Positions 1 to 8,888 of a DNA stretch of 39,307 bases are shown one piece after another (the stretch's first letter is position 1; each line of letters begins with the position of its first letter). The DNA is from Myxococcales bacterium (GTDB taxonomy: Bacteria > Myxococcota > Myxococcia > Myxococcales > 40CM-4-68-19). Under the pieces are notes generated by a model. It made no database searches. It was not told where the DNA came from and saw only the letters and a program-made list of their open reading frames with translations. Position numbers and translations under genes: made by a program. The stretch spans positions 1 to 39,307 of the forward strand of contig JAIVGS010000004.1 in assembly GCA_020201435.1 (NCBI GenBank), given 5' to 3'.

Positions 1-898
1 CCTCTTCGCGGCTCGCCTTCTGCACGCCGCTCACCTCGAGCGCCTTCTCCAGCGCGCTCCGCATCTCGGCCGCCGTCGCGTAACGCTGGTCGCGATCCTT
101 CGCCAGCGCCTTGTCGACGACCGCCGCGACCAGCGGCGGGGACCGCGCAGCGACCGACCCGACCGGCGGCGTCTCCTCGGAGACGAGCTTGAGCGCGAGC
201 GCGGCCGCCGTCTCGGCGAAGAAGAGACGCCTTCCGGTGAGCAGCTCCCAGGCGACGATCCCGACGGCGTAGATATCCGCGCGCCGATCGATCGGCTTCC
301 CCAGCGCCTGCTCCGGCGCCATGTACGCCGGCTTACCTTTCACCACCCCGGCGTCGGTCACGTCGGTCGAGGTCGCCGCCTTGGCGATGCCGAAGTCGAC
401 CAGCTTCACCTCGCCCTCGTAGGTGACGAAGACGTTCTGGGGCGAGACGTCGCGGTGGATCACCTCGAGCGACTTTCCGTCGTAGTCGCGCAGCTCGTGG
501 GCCGAGTGCAGGCCGGCGAGCATCTCGCAGAGCACGGCGCCGACGAACGGCAGGCCCGGCTCGCGCTGCTCCTTGGCGGCGGCGCGGACCACTCGGCTGA
601 GCGGCTGGCCGTCGAGGAACTCCATCGCCATGTAGAGGTGGCCGGCCTCGTCGCCGACCTCGAGCGTCTGGACGATGTTCGGGTGGTGCAGCCGCGCCGC
701 GAGCCGCGCCTCGAAGATCAGCGCCTCGCGCGAGCGCGCGTCGGTCTCGAGATCGGGGCGGATGCTCTTGAGCACGATCAGCTTGGAGAATCCGGATGGT
801 CCGCGCCGGATGGCGAGGAACACGTCGGCCTGTCCGCCCCGGCCGAGACTGGCCACCAGGCGATACGGTCCCACGCTGCGCGGCGTCGTGGGTTCCAC
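1..898 (-). CDS. Serine/threonine protein kinase, partial (C-terminal side runs off the window start)
   Basis: Minus-strand frame, not the listed 333..908 ORF, reads VEPTTPRSVGPYRLVASLGRGGQADVFLAIRR...IVLKSIRPDL...HRDVSPQNVFVTYEGEVKLVDFGIAKAA...GKPAYMAPEQALGKPIDRRADIYAVGIVAWELLTGRRLF: Gly-rich loop, catalytic HRD, DFG and APE motifs. Probable GTG start at 898. Confidence 0.92.
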   Translation of the reverse strand, partial: MEPTTPRSVGPYRLVASLGRGGQADVFLAIRRGPSGFSKLIVLKSIRPDLETDARSREALIFEARLAARLHHPNIVQTLEVGDEAGHLYMAMEFLDGQPLSRVVRAAAKEQREPGLPFVGAVLCEMLAGLHSAHELRDYDGKSLEVIHRDVSPQNVFVTYEGEVKLVDFGIAKAATSTDVTDAGVVKGKPAYMAPEQALGKPIDRRADIYAVGIVAWELLTGRRLFFAETAAALALKLVSEETPPVGSVAARSPPLVAAVVDKALAKDRDQRYATAAEMRSALEKALEVSGVQKASREE

Positions 899-911
899 CT
901 CGCGCCATGCT

Positions 912-1901
912 CTATCGCAAGGCGGACGCGGAGGGAACGATCAGCCACGAGTCGCCGAACTCGTGGGAGAGAAAGCCTCGCTGTTCCGAAAAGGCCGTTG
1001 CGCGCTCGAGCAGGTCTTCGCCGGCGAACGCGCGCAGCAGTGCGTAATGGCTCGCGCCTTTCTCGTGGACGCCGGTCAACAGGCCGTCGACGACGCGCGG
1101 CCGATAGCCCGGGCCGATGACGAGGTCGGTCTCGCCCGAGAGCCTGCCGCCCGCGCCTTCGAGGGCGCGGACCACGGTGGTGCCGACGGCCACGACGCGG
1201 CGAGCGCCGCTCACGGCGCGCGCCGTCGACCCCGGGATCTCGAACCGCTCCGCGAGGGGCAGCGCCGCGTCGAGCGCGGGGTCGCCGGTCGACGAAATGC
1301 CCGCCGCATGCGTCAGCGAGGCGATGCCGACGCCGCGCGAACGCAGCGCGAGCAGCACTTCCCAGCGCAGCGGCCGGCCGGCGGACGGCATCTCCGCCGC
1401 CCACGGCCGCGAGGCGTACGCGACCTGCACGTCCCACAGCTCGAACGGCCCGCTCGCGTACGCGTATTGAATCGGCCGGCCCTGCCGGTAGATCGCGGAC
1501 CAGAGCGCGGCGCCGGTCTCGTCGAACCGCAGATCGACGAGCCGCGAGGAGACCGGCGAGATCCTCTCGATCGTGGCCGAGAGCCCGTCGAAGCGCAGGA
1601 CGCGCCCGGCCTGCAGCGGCGGCGGCGGAGCGCGGTGCTCGGTCGGCGTCCGCCAGTCGGCGCCGTCGAACAGAACCGCGCGAAACGTTCCGTCGGGCTG
1701 CTGGCCGAGCAGGCGCACCTCGATCGCGGGCTCCCGTGCGCGCAGCGACGCCGGCAATGTCGCGGCGTCGTTGACGACCAGCAGATCCCCCTGGCGCAGG
1801 ATCGACGGCAGATCGCCGATGGTGTGCTCGCTCAGCGCACCGGTCGCCGGATCGATCTGCAGCACCCGTTCCGACGAACGAGGCGATCGCGCCGGGATCA
1901 C
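912..1901 (-). CDS. QueA-like S-adenosylmethionine:tRNA ribosyltransferase-isomerase family protein
   Basis: 329 aa; motifs GDLLVVNDAATLPASL, SRPWAAEMPSAGRPL, VVAVGTTVVRALE, FLSHEFGDSWLIVPSA. GTG start overlaps the upstream SDR stop (GTGA). Confidence 0.85.
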   Translation of the reverse strand: MIPARSPRSSERVLQIDPATGALSEHTIGDLPSILRQGDLLVVNDAATLPASLRAREPAIEVRLLGQQPDGTFRAVLFDGADWRTPTEHRAPPPPLQAGRVLRFDGLSATIERISPVSSRLVDLRFDETGAALWSAIYRQGRPIQYAYASGPFELWDVQVAYASRPWAAEMPSAGRPLRWEVLLALRSRGVGIASLTHAAGISSTGDPALDAALPLAERFEIPGSTARAVSGARRVVAVGTTVVRALEGAGGRLSGETDLVIGPGYRPRVVDGLLTGVHEKGASHYALLRAFAGEDLLERATAFSEQRGFLSHEFGDSWLIVPSASALR

Positions 1902-2575
1902 GGCGCCACCGTCAAGCGCGCGCCGCTCTCGAGCCGCTCGGCGTCGCCGATCAACTTCGCGATCTTCCGTGCGACGTCCTCAGGACGCGCGAGGGTCTTG
2001 CGGTCCGCCTCCGGCATCGCCGCGGCATGCATGTCGGTGTCCATCTCACCCGGGTCGATCGAGATGAACTTCACGCCCGGCACCTCGACCGCCCAGGAAC
2101 GGTTCAGGTGATCGAGCGCGGCCTTCGAGACGCCGTACGCGCCCCAGCGCGGATACGCCGCCACCGCCGCGTCGGAGCTGACGTGCACGACCAGCCCCGA
2201 TCCGCGAAGCGCCATCGCGCCGGCGACGATCTTCGTCAGCCGGAACGGCCCGACCAGGTTCGCCTGCAGCACCTGCTCGAAGTCCTCGCAATCGGTGTCG
2301 AGCAGCAGCTTGAGCGGCGTCGGGCCGAGCGTGCTCGCATTGTGGATCAGGACGTCGATCGGTCCGACCAGCGCCGCGGCCGCGCCCGCGATCGCGTGAA
2401 CGGCGTGCTTGTCGCCGACGTCCGCGGGCAGCGCATGCGCTCCGATCCGGGCGGCGGTTCTTTGCAGCTCGTCCGCGTGCCGCGCGACGATGACGATCCG
2501 GTGTCCGCCGCGCGCCAGCTCGGCCGCCAGCGCCGCGCCGAGGCCCTTGCTCGCTCCGGTCAGCAGTACGTTCAT
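1898..2575 (-). CDS. SDR family oxidoreductase
   Basis: MNVLLTGASKGLGAALAAEL (TGxxxGxG), NAS motif, YGVSKAALD (YxxxK). The longer 1898..4000 ORF is read-through of a non-coding frame. Confidence 0.93.
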   Translation of the reverse strand: MNVLLTGASKGLGAALAAELARGGHRIVIVARHADELQRTAARIGAHALPADVGDKHAVHAIAGAAAALVGPIDVLIHNASTLGPTPLKLLLDTDCEDFEQVLQANLVGPFRLTKIVAGAMALRGSGLVVHVSSDAAVAAYPRWGAYGVSKAALDHLNRSWAVEVPGVKFISIDPGEMDTDMHAAAMPEADRKTLARPEDVARKIAKLIGDAERLESGARLTVAP

Positions 2576-2650
2576 GCGCGGCAGGGTAACGCACCGTTCT
2601 CGTCTTTTGGCGACGGTGACAATATGTTGGCAGAAGGTTATTCTCTTGTC

Positions 2651-3202
2651 ATGGAGCCGCTCGCCGGACACCTGGCGCAGAACGTCAAGCAGCTGCGCGA
2701 CGCGCGCGGGTTGACGCAGCAGCAGATGGCGCGGATCTCGGGCCTGCCGCGCGCCACCTGGGCGAATCTCGAGTCGGGCGCGGCCAACCCGACGCTCGCG
2801 GTGCTGCATCGCGTCGCCGGCGCGCTCCAGGTTTCGCTCGAGGAGCTGCTCGGCCCTCCGCGCGCGGCCTCGCGCTTCTACCCGCGCGGCTCGCTGCCGG
2901 AAAAAGTCCGCAGCGACGTCCTGATCCGGCAGCTGCTGCCCGACCCGATCCCGGGGACCGAGATCGGCCGGATGGAATTCGAGCCGCTCGCGCGCCTGAC
3001 CGGCATCCCGCACGTCCCGGGCACCCGCGAATACCTGACCTGCGAGTCCGGCCGCATCGACCTCGTCGTCGCCGGCGAGAAGTGGACCCTGGAGCCCGGC
3101 GACGTCGTCTCGTTCCGCGGCGATCAGCGCCATTCCTACGCGAATCCGACCCGTTCGCTCTCGGTGGGCTATTCGGTGGTGCTGCTCGCGCCGCTGGTGT
3201 GA
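2651..3202 (+). CDS. XRE-family HTH regulator with C-terminal cupin domain
   Basis: QNVKQLRDARGLTQQQMARISGLPRATWANLESGAANPTLAVLHRVAGAL HTH followed by cupin-like ...WTLEPGDVVSFRGDQRHSYANP. In-frame ATG also at 2624. Confidence 0.9.
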   Translation: MEPLAGHLAQNVKQLRDARGLTQQQMARISGLPRATWANLESGAANPTLAVLHRVAGALQVSLEELLGPPRAASRFYPRGSLPEKVRSDVLIRQLLPDPIPGTEIGRMEFEPLARLTGIPHVPGTREYLTCESGRIDLVVAGEKWTLEPGDVVSFRGDQRHSYANPTRSLSVGYSVVLLAPLV

Positions 3203-3241
3203 ACCGTTGCGGGCGGCTCCACCGCGCACTATACGCGGACC

Positions 3242-4072
3242 ATGATCGCGATCCTGCTGGCAGCGGCGCTGAATCCGACGAACGTCGAGAAGCTCACCGG
3301 CCTCAAGGGAAAGCTCGACGAGAAAGAGCATGTGTTCAAGGTCTCGTATCCACGCGCGGACATCGAGGCGACTGCGGCCGGCGTGAAGCTGACGCCGCCG
3401 CTCGGGTTGACGGCCTGGGCGGCGTTCACCGGCGGCGGCGCGCACACGATGGTGATGGGCGACATGGTGATGACCGAGGACCAGGTCGCTCCCGCGATGG
3501 ACGCGGCGCTCGACAACGGTCTCGAGGTGACCGCGCTCCACAACCACTTCGCGCACGATTCGCCGCGGGTGATGTTCATGCACATCGGCGGGATCGGCGA
3601 CGAGTCGAAGCTCGCATCGGCGGTCGGGAAAGTGATCGCCGTCCTGAAGGCGAAGCCGCCTGCTCCGCCGCAGGCCGACATCGATCCGGGGAAGAGCACC
3701 CTCGACGCCGCGAAGCTCGACGCGGCCTTCGGCAAGAAGGGCGAGTACAAGGACGGCGTCTACAAGGTCGTGTTCGGCCGCACCACGAAAGAGCACGGGA
3801 TGACGCTCGGCAACACGATGGGCGTGAACACCTGGGCGGCGCTCGCGGGCTCCGAGGAAAAGGCCGTGATCGACGGCGACTTCGCGATGCTCGAGTCGGA
3901 GCTGCAGGGCGTGCTCAAGGCGCTGCGCGCGGCGGGCATCGACGTCGTGGCGATCCACTCGCACATGTCGGGCGAGCAGCCGCGCATCCTCTTTCTTCAC
4001 TACTGGGGCGTCGGCGCCGCGCAGGATCTGGCGAAGGGCGTGAGGGCGGCGCTCGCGAAGACGAAAACCTAG
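3242..4072 (+). CDS. DUF1259 (LppY/LpqO-like) domain protein, two repeats
   Basis: LTGLKGKLDEKEHVFKVSYPR...GLTAWAAFTGGGAHTMVMGDMVM...ALDNGLEVTALHNHFAHDSPRVMFMHIGG; the second half repeats the pattern with IHSHMSGEQPRILFLHYWG. Confidence 0.85.
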   Translation: MIAILLAAALNPTNVEKLTGLKGKLDEKEHVFKVSYPRADIEATAAGVKLTPPLGLTAWAAFTGGGAHTMVMGDMVMTEDQVAPAMDAALDNGLEVTALHNHFAHDSPRVMFMHIGGIGDESKLASAVGKVIAVLKAKPPAPPQADIDPGKSTLDAAKLDAAFGKKGEYKDGVYKVVFGRTTKEHGMTLGNTMGVNTWAALAGSEEKAVIDGDFAMLESELQGVLKALRAAGIDVVAIHSHMSGEQPRILFLHYWGVGAAQDLAKGVRAALAKTKT

Positions 4073-4407
4073 TTGCAGTACTTGCGCGCCAACGCCAGCA
4101 GCTCGTCGATGTTGAACGGCATCCGCAGGACGGCCACGGCGCGCGGGTGGCGGATCCGCCGCGAATCCGCCGTCATCACGATCACGTTGACCGCGTCGAG
4201 GTCGTGCTGCTGGGCGAGTCGATCGAGAAAAGCGAGCGGCTCGATCACGTCGAGCAGGATCGCGGCTGGCGCGTCGTCGGCCTCGAGGTGGCCCATCGCC
4301 GCCGTCCCGTCAGGCGCGACCCGCACGTCGAATCCTTCTTCGGCGAGAACGCCGCGCAGGGCTTCCTGCGTGTCGTCGTCGGCCTCCACCACCAGTATGC
4401 ACGCCAT
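4069..4407 (-). CDS. Single-domain response regulator receiver protein
   Basis: ILVVEADDDTQEALRGVLAEEGFDVRVAPDG...AILLDVIEP (phosphoacceptor Asp)...VIVMTADS; 112 aa, no output domain. Confidence 0.85.
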   Translation of the reverse strand: MACILVVEADDDTQEALRGVLAEEGFDVRVAPDGTAAMGHLEADDAPAAILLDVIEPLAFLDRLAQQHDLDAVNVIVMTADSRRIRHPRAVAVLRMPFNIDELLALARKYCN

Positions 4408-4506
4408 CGGCGCGGGATTGTGCGACCCCTGCGGAGAGCGCCGTCAATACCCGCCCCTACGCATGCAGGTCTGCAGTAGGCGGACCTCGTGCTAGCCTGC
4501 GCGGCC

Positions 4507-6204
4507 ATGAAAATTCGCGCACTTGCGGTCCTGCTTGCGATCGGCTGCACGCACGCCTCGCCGCCCGCTCCGGCGACGCCGGACTTCGCCACCTTCGTCG
4601 ACGGGTACTACAAGATGCGTTTCGCGCGACTGCCGTCGCTGGCCACCCGCGTCGGCCTCCACGACGGTGACGCGAACCTCGAGGATCTCTCGCGGGCCGG
4701 CATCGAAACCCGGATCGCGGAGTTGAAGGACGCGCTCGCTCGGCTGCAGGCCATCCGCCGCGGCCCGCTCTCATTCGACGAGGACATCGACGCTCAGCTG
4801 ATCGAGTACCAGATCCGCGGGACGCTGCTCGATCAGGAGCAGATCCGCCTCTGGGAGCGCAGCCCGATGGGCTACGTCAGCCTGCCGGGCGGATCGATCG
4901 ACGGACTGATGAAGCGCGACTTCGCGCCCGCCCGCGGGCGGCTCGAGTCGGTGATCGCGCGGCTCAAGCAGGTCCCGCGCATCTACGCCGACGCGAAAGA
5001 GAACGTGAAGGACCCGCCGAAGGAGTTCACCGACCTGGCGGTGCGCATGTCGCGCGGCTCGGTCGGTTTCTTCGAGAAGGCGGTGACCAGCTGGGCCCAC
5101 GAGGCGGCGGGCGGCGACGCGGAGCTGCAGAAGCAGTTCGACGAGGCGCAGTCGCAGGCGGCGGCCGCAACGCGCGACTTCGCCGGCTGGCTGCAGACCG
5201 ACCTTCTGCCGCGATCGCACGGGCAGTACGCGATCGGGGCGGAAAAGTTTCTCGCCAAATTGAAGTACGACGACATGGTCGAGCTGCCGCTCCCCGAGCT
5301 CCTGGCGAAGGGCGAGGCGCAGCTGGCGAAGGACCACGCGGCGTTCGTCGAGACCGCGCGCCGGGTCGACGCGACGAAGACGCCGGAAGAAGTGATGAAG
5401 ACGCTCTCGGACGTGCATCCGACGGCGGACGACTTGATTCCGTCGGTGGCGCGATCGGTCGAAGCGGCGCGCGAGTTCGTGGTCGCCCACGACCTCGTCA
5501 CGGTGCCGTCGGAAGTGCGGGTCAAGGTCGAGCAGACGCCGCCCTACGCGCGCTCGGGAAGCTTCGCCTCGATGGACACGCCCGGACCGTTCGAGACCAC
5601 GGCGACGGAGGCCTTCTATTACGTCACGCCGGTCGAGCAGGACTGGGACGCGAAGCACAAGGAAGAGCATCTGCGTCTCTACAACCCGTGGGTGGTCGGG
5701 ATGATCAACGTGCACGAGGCTTATCCCGGTCACTATCTCGAATTCCTCTACGCGCCGCGCTTTCCCACCAAGGTGCGCAAGCTGAGCCACTCGAGCACCA
5801 ACAGCGAAGGGTGGGCGCACTACTGCGAGCAGATGACGGTCGAGCACGGCTTCGGCGGCGGAGACCCGAAGATGCAGCTGGCGCAGCTGTCGGAAGCGCT
5901 GCTGCGGGACTGCCGTTACATCACCGGAATCCAGTTGCACACCGGCGGGTGGACGGTGGAGCAAGGCGCGAGGCTCTTCCGCGAGCAGTGTTTCCAGGAG
6001 CCGGCCAACGCGTTCGAAGAGGCGCGCCGCGGGACGTACAACCCGACGTACCTCTATTACACGCTCGGCAAGCTGATGATCCAGGACCTCGCGCGAGATT
6101 ACATGCGCGAGAAGCACGCGTCGCTGAAGCAGTTCCACGACGCGTTCGTGGGCCAGGGCGCGCTGCCGATTCCGCTGGTGCGAAAGATCCTGCTGCGCCC
6201 ATGA
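4507..6204 (+). CDS. DUF885 family lipoprotein (putative metallopeptidase)
   Basis: MKIRALAVLLAIGCTHAS lipobox-like; INVHEAYPGHYLEFLY contains the HExxxGH motif of DUF885. Confidence 0.9.
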   Translation: MKIRALAVLLAIGCTHASPPAPATPDFATFVDGYYKMRFARLPSLATRVGLHDGDANLEDLSRAGIETRIAELKDALARLQAIRRGPLSFDEDIDAQLIEYQIRGTLLDQEQIRLWERSPMGYVSLPGGSIDGLMKRDFAPARGRLESVIARLKQVPRIYADAKENVKDPPKEFTDLAVRMSRGSVGFFEKAVTSWAHEAAGGDAELQKQFDEAQSQAAAATRDFAGWLQTDLLPRSHGQYAIGAEKFLAKLKYDDMVELPLPELLAKGEAQLAKDHAAFVETARRVDATKTPEEVMKTLSDVHPTADDLIPSVARSVEAAREFVVAHDLVTVPSEVRVKVEQTPPYARSGSFASMDTPGPFETTATEAFYYVTPVEQDWDAKHKEEHLRLYNPWVVGMINVHEAYPGHYLEFLYAPRFPTKVRKLSHSSTNSEGWAHYCEQMTVEHGFGGGDPKMQLAQLSEALLRDCRYITGIQLHTGGWTVEQGARLFREQCFQEPANAFEEARRGTYNPTYLYYTLGKLMIQDLARDYMREKHASLKQFHDAFVGQGALPIPLVRKILLRP

Positions 6205-7250
6205 AGACCGGCGACCTTCACGTCGAAAGCAACCGGCCGCTGCTGCCGCCGGCGATCCTCGCCGAGGAGCTGCCGCTCGGCGAGGCGGGCTCGCAGCTCG
6301 TCGCCGGGGCGCGCGAGGAGATCATCCGGATCCTCTCGGGTGACGACGATCGGCTGCTGGTCGTCGTCGGGCCCTGCTCGGTCCACGACCCGGCGGCGGC
6401 GCTCGACTACGCGCGGCGGCTGCAGGCAAAGTCGCTCGAGCTGCGCGGCGATCTGCTCCTCGTCATGCGCGTCTATTTCGAGAAACCGCGCACGACGGTC
6501 GGATGGAAAGGGTTGATCAACGATCCGCGGCTCGACGGATCGTTCGTGATCAACGAGGGGCTGCGGCTCGCGCGGCGTCTGCTTCTCGATCTGGTCGAGC
6601 TGGGCACGCCGGCCGGCTGCGAATTTCTCGATCCGATCACGCCGCAGTTCATCTCCGATCTCGTCTCCTGGGGCGCGATCGGCGCGCGCACGACCGAATC
6701 GCAGGTCCACCGCGAGCTCGCCTCCGGCCTCTCGATGCCGGTTGGCTTCAAGAATGGAACCGAGGGCGGGATCCAGATCGCGATCGACGCGGTCCGCGCC
6801 GCGAGCCATCCGCACCGGTTTCTCGGCGTCACCGAGCAGGGGCTCGCGGGCATCGTGGCGACCCGCGGGAATCCCGATTGTCACGTCATCCTTCGCGGCG
6901 GAACGGCCCCGAACCACGACGCGGCGAGCGTGCAGAAGGCGCTGTCGATGCTGCGCGACGCGGGGCTGCGAAGCCGGCTGGTGATCGACGCGAGCCACGG
7001 CAACAGCGGCAAGGACTACCGGCGGCAGCCGATCGTGGCGCGCGAGATCGCCGCGCAGGTGAGCGGGGGAGAGCGCGGGATCGCGGGCGTGATGCTCGAA
7101 TCGTTCCTCGTCGACGGCCGCCAGGAGCTGCGCGATCCCTCGAACCTGACGTACGGCCAGTCGATCACCGACGCCTGCATGGGCTGGGAGATGACCGTGC
7201 CAGTGCTCGATGAGCTCGCCGCGGCCGCGCGATCGCGACGCGCGCGTTGA
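6201..7250 (+). CDS. aroG: 3-deoxy-7-phosphoheptulonate synthase, class I (AroF/G/H type)
   Basis: VVVGPCSVHDPAAALDYARRL, MRVYFEKPRTTVGWKGLINDP, GARTTESQVHRELASGLSMPVGFKNGTEG, VIDASHGNSGKDYRRQP. ATGA overlap with the upstream stop. Confidence 0.97.
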   Translation: MKTGDLHVESNRPLLPPAILAEELPLGEAGSQLVAGAREEIIRILSGDDDRLLVVVGPCSVHDPAAALDYARRLQAKSLELRGDLLLVMRVYFEKPRTTVGWKGLINDPRLDGSFVINEGLRLARRLLLDLVELGTPAGCEFLDPITPQFISDLVSWGAIGARTTESQVHRELASGLSMPVGFKNGTEGGIQIAIDAVRAASHPHRFLGVTEQGLAGIVATRGNPDCHVILRGGTAPNHDAASVQKALSMLRDAGLRSRLVIDASHGNSGKDYRRQPIVAREIAAQVSGGERGIAGVMLESFLVDGRQELRDPSNLTYGQSITDACMGWEMTVPVLDELAAAARSRRAR

Positions 7251-7255
7251 TCCGA

Positions 7256-7504
7256 TCACGCCGGCATCGCAAGCAGCGCCCGCGCGGCGAGGACGGCCTC
7301 CCGCGCGCAGCCGCCTCGGCGCGGAACGGCTCGTACACATCCGCACTCGTCCGTACAACTGCGGTCCAGGTATCTCCAGCAAGTGAAACGCGTGAGCAGG
7401 ACGTCGAAACCGTTGCCGGAGTCGAGCGGGTCGCGGTCGTCGGCGACGAGCAGCACCCTGACCTCGGAGAATGTGCGACATCGACGGAAACAGAGGCTGC
7501 GCAC
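7256..7504 (-). CDS. Small Cys-rich hypothetical protein (possible)
   Basis: Fills the gap between aroG and the divergent LPP20-like gene; FTCWRYLDRSCTDECGCVRAVPRRGG has a C-x6-C-x3-C-x-C pattern vaguely like small actinobacterial/proteobacterial CGC proteins. Family not firmly recognised. Confidence 0.35.
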   Translation of the reverse strand: MRSLCFRRCRTFSEVRVLLVADDRDPLDSGNGFDVLLTRFTCWRYLDRSCTDECGCVRAVPRRGGCAREAVLAARALLAMPA

Positions 7505-7555
7505 CTTTCACCACCCGGGCGGGATCTTTGGGCACCGCGGCGGTGCTGGTACGCT

Positions 7556-8857
7556 GTGAAAGTGCGCTCCGCCTGTCTCGCGGTCCTGATCTCGTGCGCC
7601 GGCGCCCATCCGCCGGCGTGGACCGATGCGGCTCTCCATCGCGACTACGAGGACGCGAAGTACGTGCGGGCGGTCGGTGTCGGACAGTCGCCCGATCCGG
7701 TGAAGGCGCGGCGGCTCGCCGATCTCAACGCGTTCGCAGGCGTGGCGGAGCAGATCCGGGTGCTGGTGACGAGCGAGAACCAGAGCGTCGAGAGTTCCGA
7801 CAACGGCGGCGAGCAGACGTTCGTCGCAGACGTGGTGCAGAGCTTCGCGCGCGAGAGCCTCTCGGCGTTGCGGGTCGTCGAGCGGTACGCCGACGGAGAC
7901 ACGGCGTGGTCGCTCGCTGCGCTCGATCGGGGCGTGGCGCTCGCCGAGCTGTCGCGGCGGATGACGGAGGCGCGTCTCGCCGGCGGACAGGCACGGGCGG
8001 CGCGGGATGAGGCGCTGGCGCGCGGAAGGGCCCGAACGGCGTTCGCGGCGCTGCGCGAGGAGTACGTGGCGGCAGTGCGATCGGTCGAGCTGGCGCGGAC
8101 GGCTTCGGCGCTGCAGCGGGACGGGACGAGGCTCGAACCGCAGTCGCCCGCGGCAGTGCTCGGTGAAGCGCGCAAGATCCTCGATCGCATCCAGCTTCGG
8201 AAGCTGGCCGGCGAGCAGCAGGAGTTGATCCCCGGGTCGGCGGCTCGCGCGCCGCTCGAGGTGCAGGCTCGCATCGACGACGTGCCGCTGTCGGGGCTTT
8301 CGTTGCGGTCGGTGGCGGCGGTCGGCGCGCTCGACGTCGAGACGCCGCCGGCGACCGATTCCGCAGGGCGCAGCAGCTTTCGCATCCCGCTCGTCGGCCG
8401 CGATCCGGCCGGCAGCTACGCGGTCACCGTGCGCGCCGACCTGAGCGCGCTGCGCGACGGCAAGGACGCCGCCTGGGACGACGTCTTCGCCGGCGAGCCC
8501 GCGGTCGTCTTTTCCTTCGGCCGCACCTCGCGCCGCGCGCTGCGCATCGAGCTGCACGCCGCCGGCGAGATCCTGGCGCTGCTCAAGGAGCAACTCGCCG
8601 GGCAGGGCTACACGATCGTCGACGGCGATCCCGACGTCGTCGTCGAGGGTGAAGCGAAGGCCGCCTCGAACGGCTCGACCCCGATCGGCCAATCCGCCCG
8701 CTGCTCCGGCGAGCTGCGCGTGCTCCGCGAAGGGCAACTGGTCAATCGGATTCCGATCACTGCGTCCGCAGTCGGGCCGACGCTCGACGAGGCCCTGACC
8801 CGCGCCCTGCGCGCCGGCGCGAGGGAAGCGGCGGAGAAATTGGGGACACGGTACTGA
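7556..8857 (+). CDS. LPP20-like lipoprotein/envelope protein
   Basis: VKVRSACLAVLISCAGAHPP signal/lipobox; KYVRAVGVGQSPDPVKARRLADLNAFAGVAEQIRVLVTSENQSVESSDN...ADGDTAWSLAALDR is LPP20-like. C-terminus LGTRY* is encoded by a palindromic repeat. Confidence 0.75.
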   Translation: MKVRSACLAVLISCAGAHPPAWTDAALHRDYEDAKYVRAVGVGQSPDPVKARRLADLNAFAGVAEQIRVLVTSENQSVESSDNGGEQTFVADVVQSFARESLSALRVVERYADGDTAWSLAALDRGVALAELSRRMTEARLAGGQARAARDEALARGRARTAFAALREEYVAAVRSVELARTASALQRDGTRLEPQSPAAVLGEARKILDRIQLRKLAGEQQELIPGSAARAPLEVQARIDDVPLSGLSLRSVAAVGALDVETPPATDSAGRSSFRIPLVGRDPAGSYAVTVRADLSALRDGKDAAWDDVFAGEPAVVFSFGRTSRRALRIELHAAGEILALLKEQLAGQGYTIVDGDPDVVVEGEAKAASNGSTPIGQSARCSGELRVLREGQLVNRIPITASAVGPTLDEALTRALRAGAREAAEKLGTRY

Positions 8858-8884
8858 TGTCGGAGTTGAGTATTGTGTCCCCAA
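8840..8884. repeat. REP-like imperfect palindrome (TTGGGGACACggTACT ... AGTAttGTGTCCCCAA)
   Basis: 14 of 16 paired positions in the arms, 13-nt spacer (8856-8868); lies between convergent genes and includes the stop codon of the upstream CDS. Confidence 0.85.
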
Positions 8885-8888
8885 AACT

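Noticed and set aside
1898-4000. 700-aa minus ORF
   Set aside because: Only the last 225 aa (SDR, from 2575) are real; the remainder is antisense to the XRE and DUF1259 genes with Arg/His-rich shadow composition.
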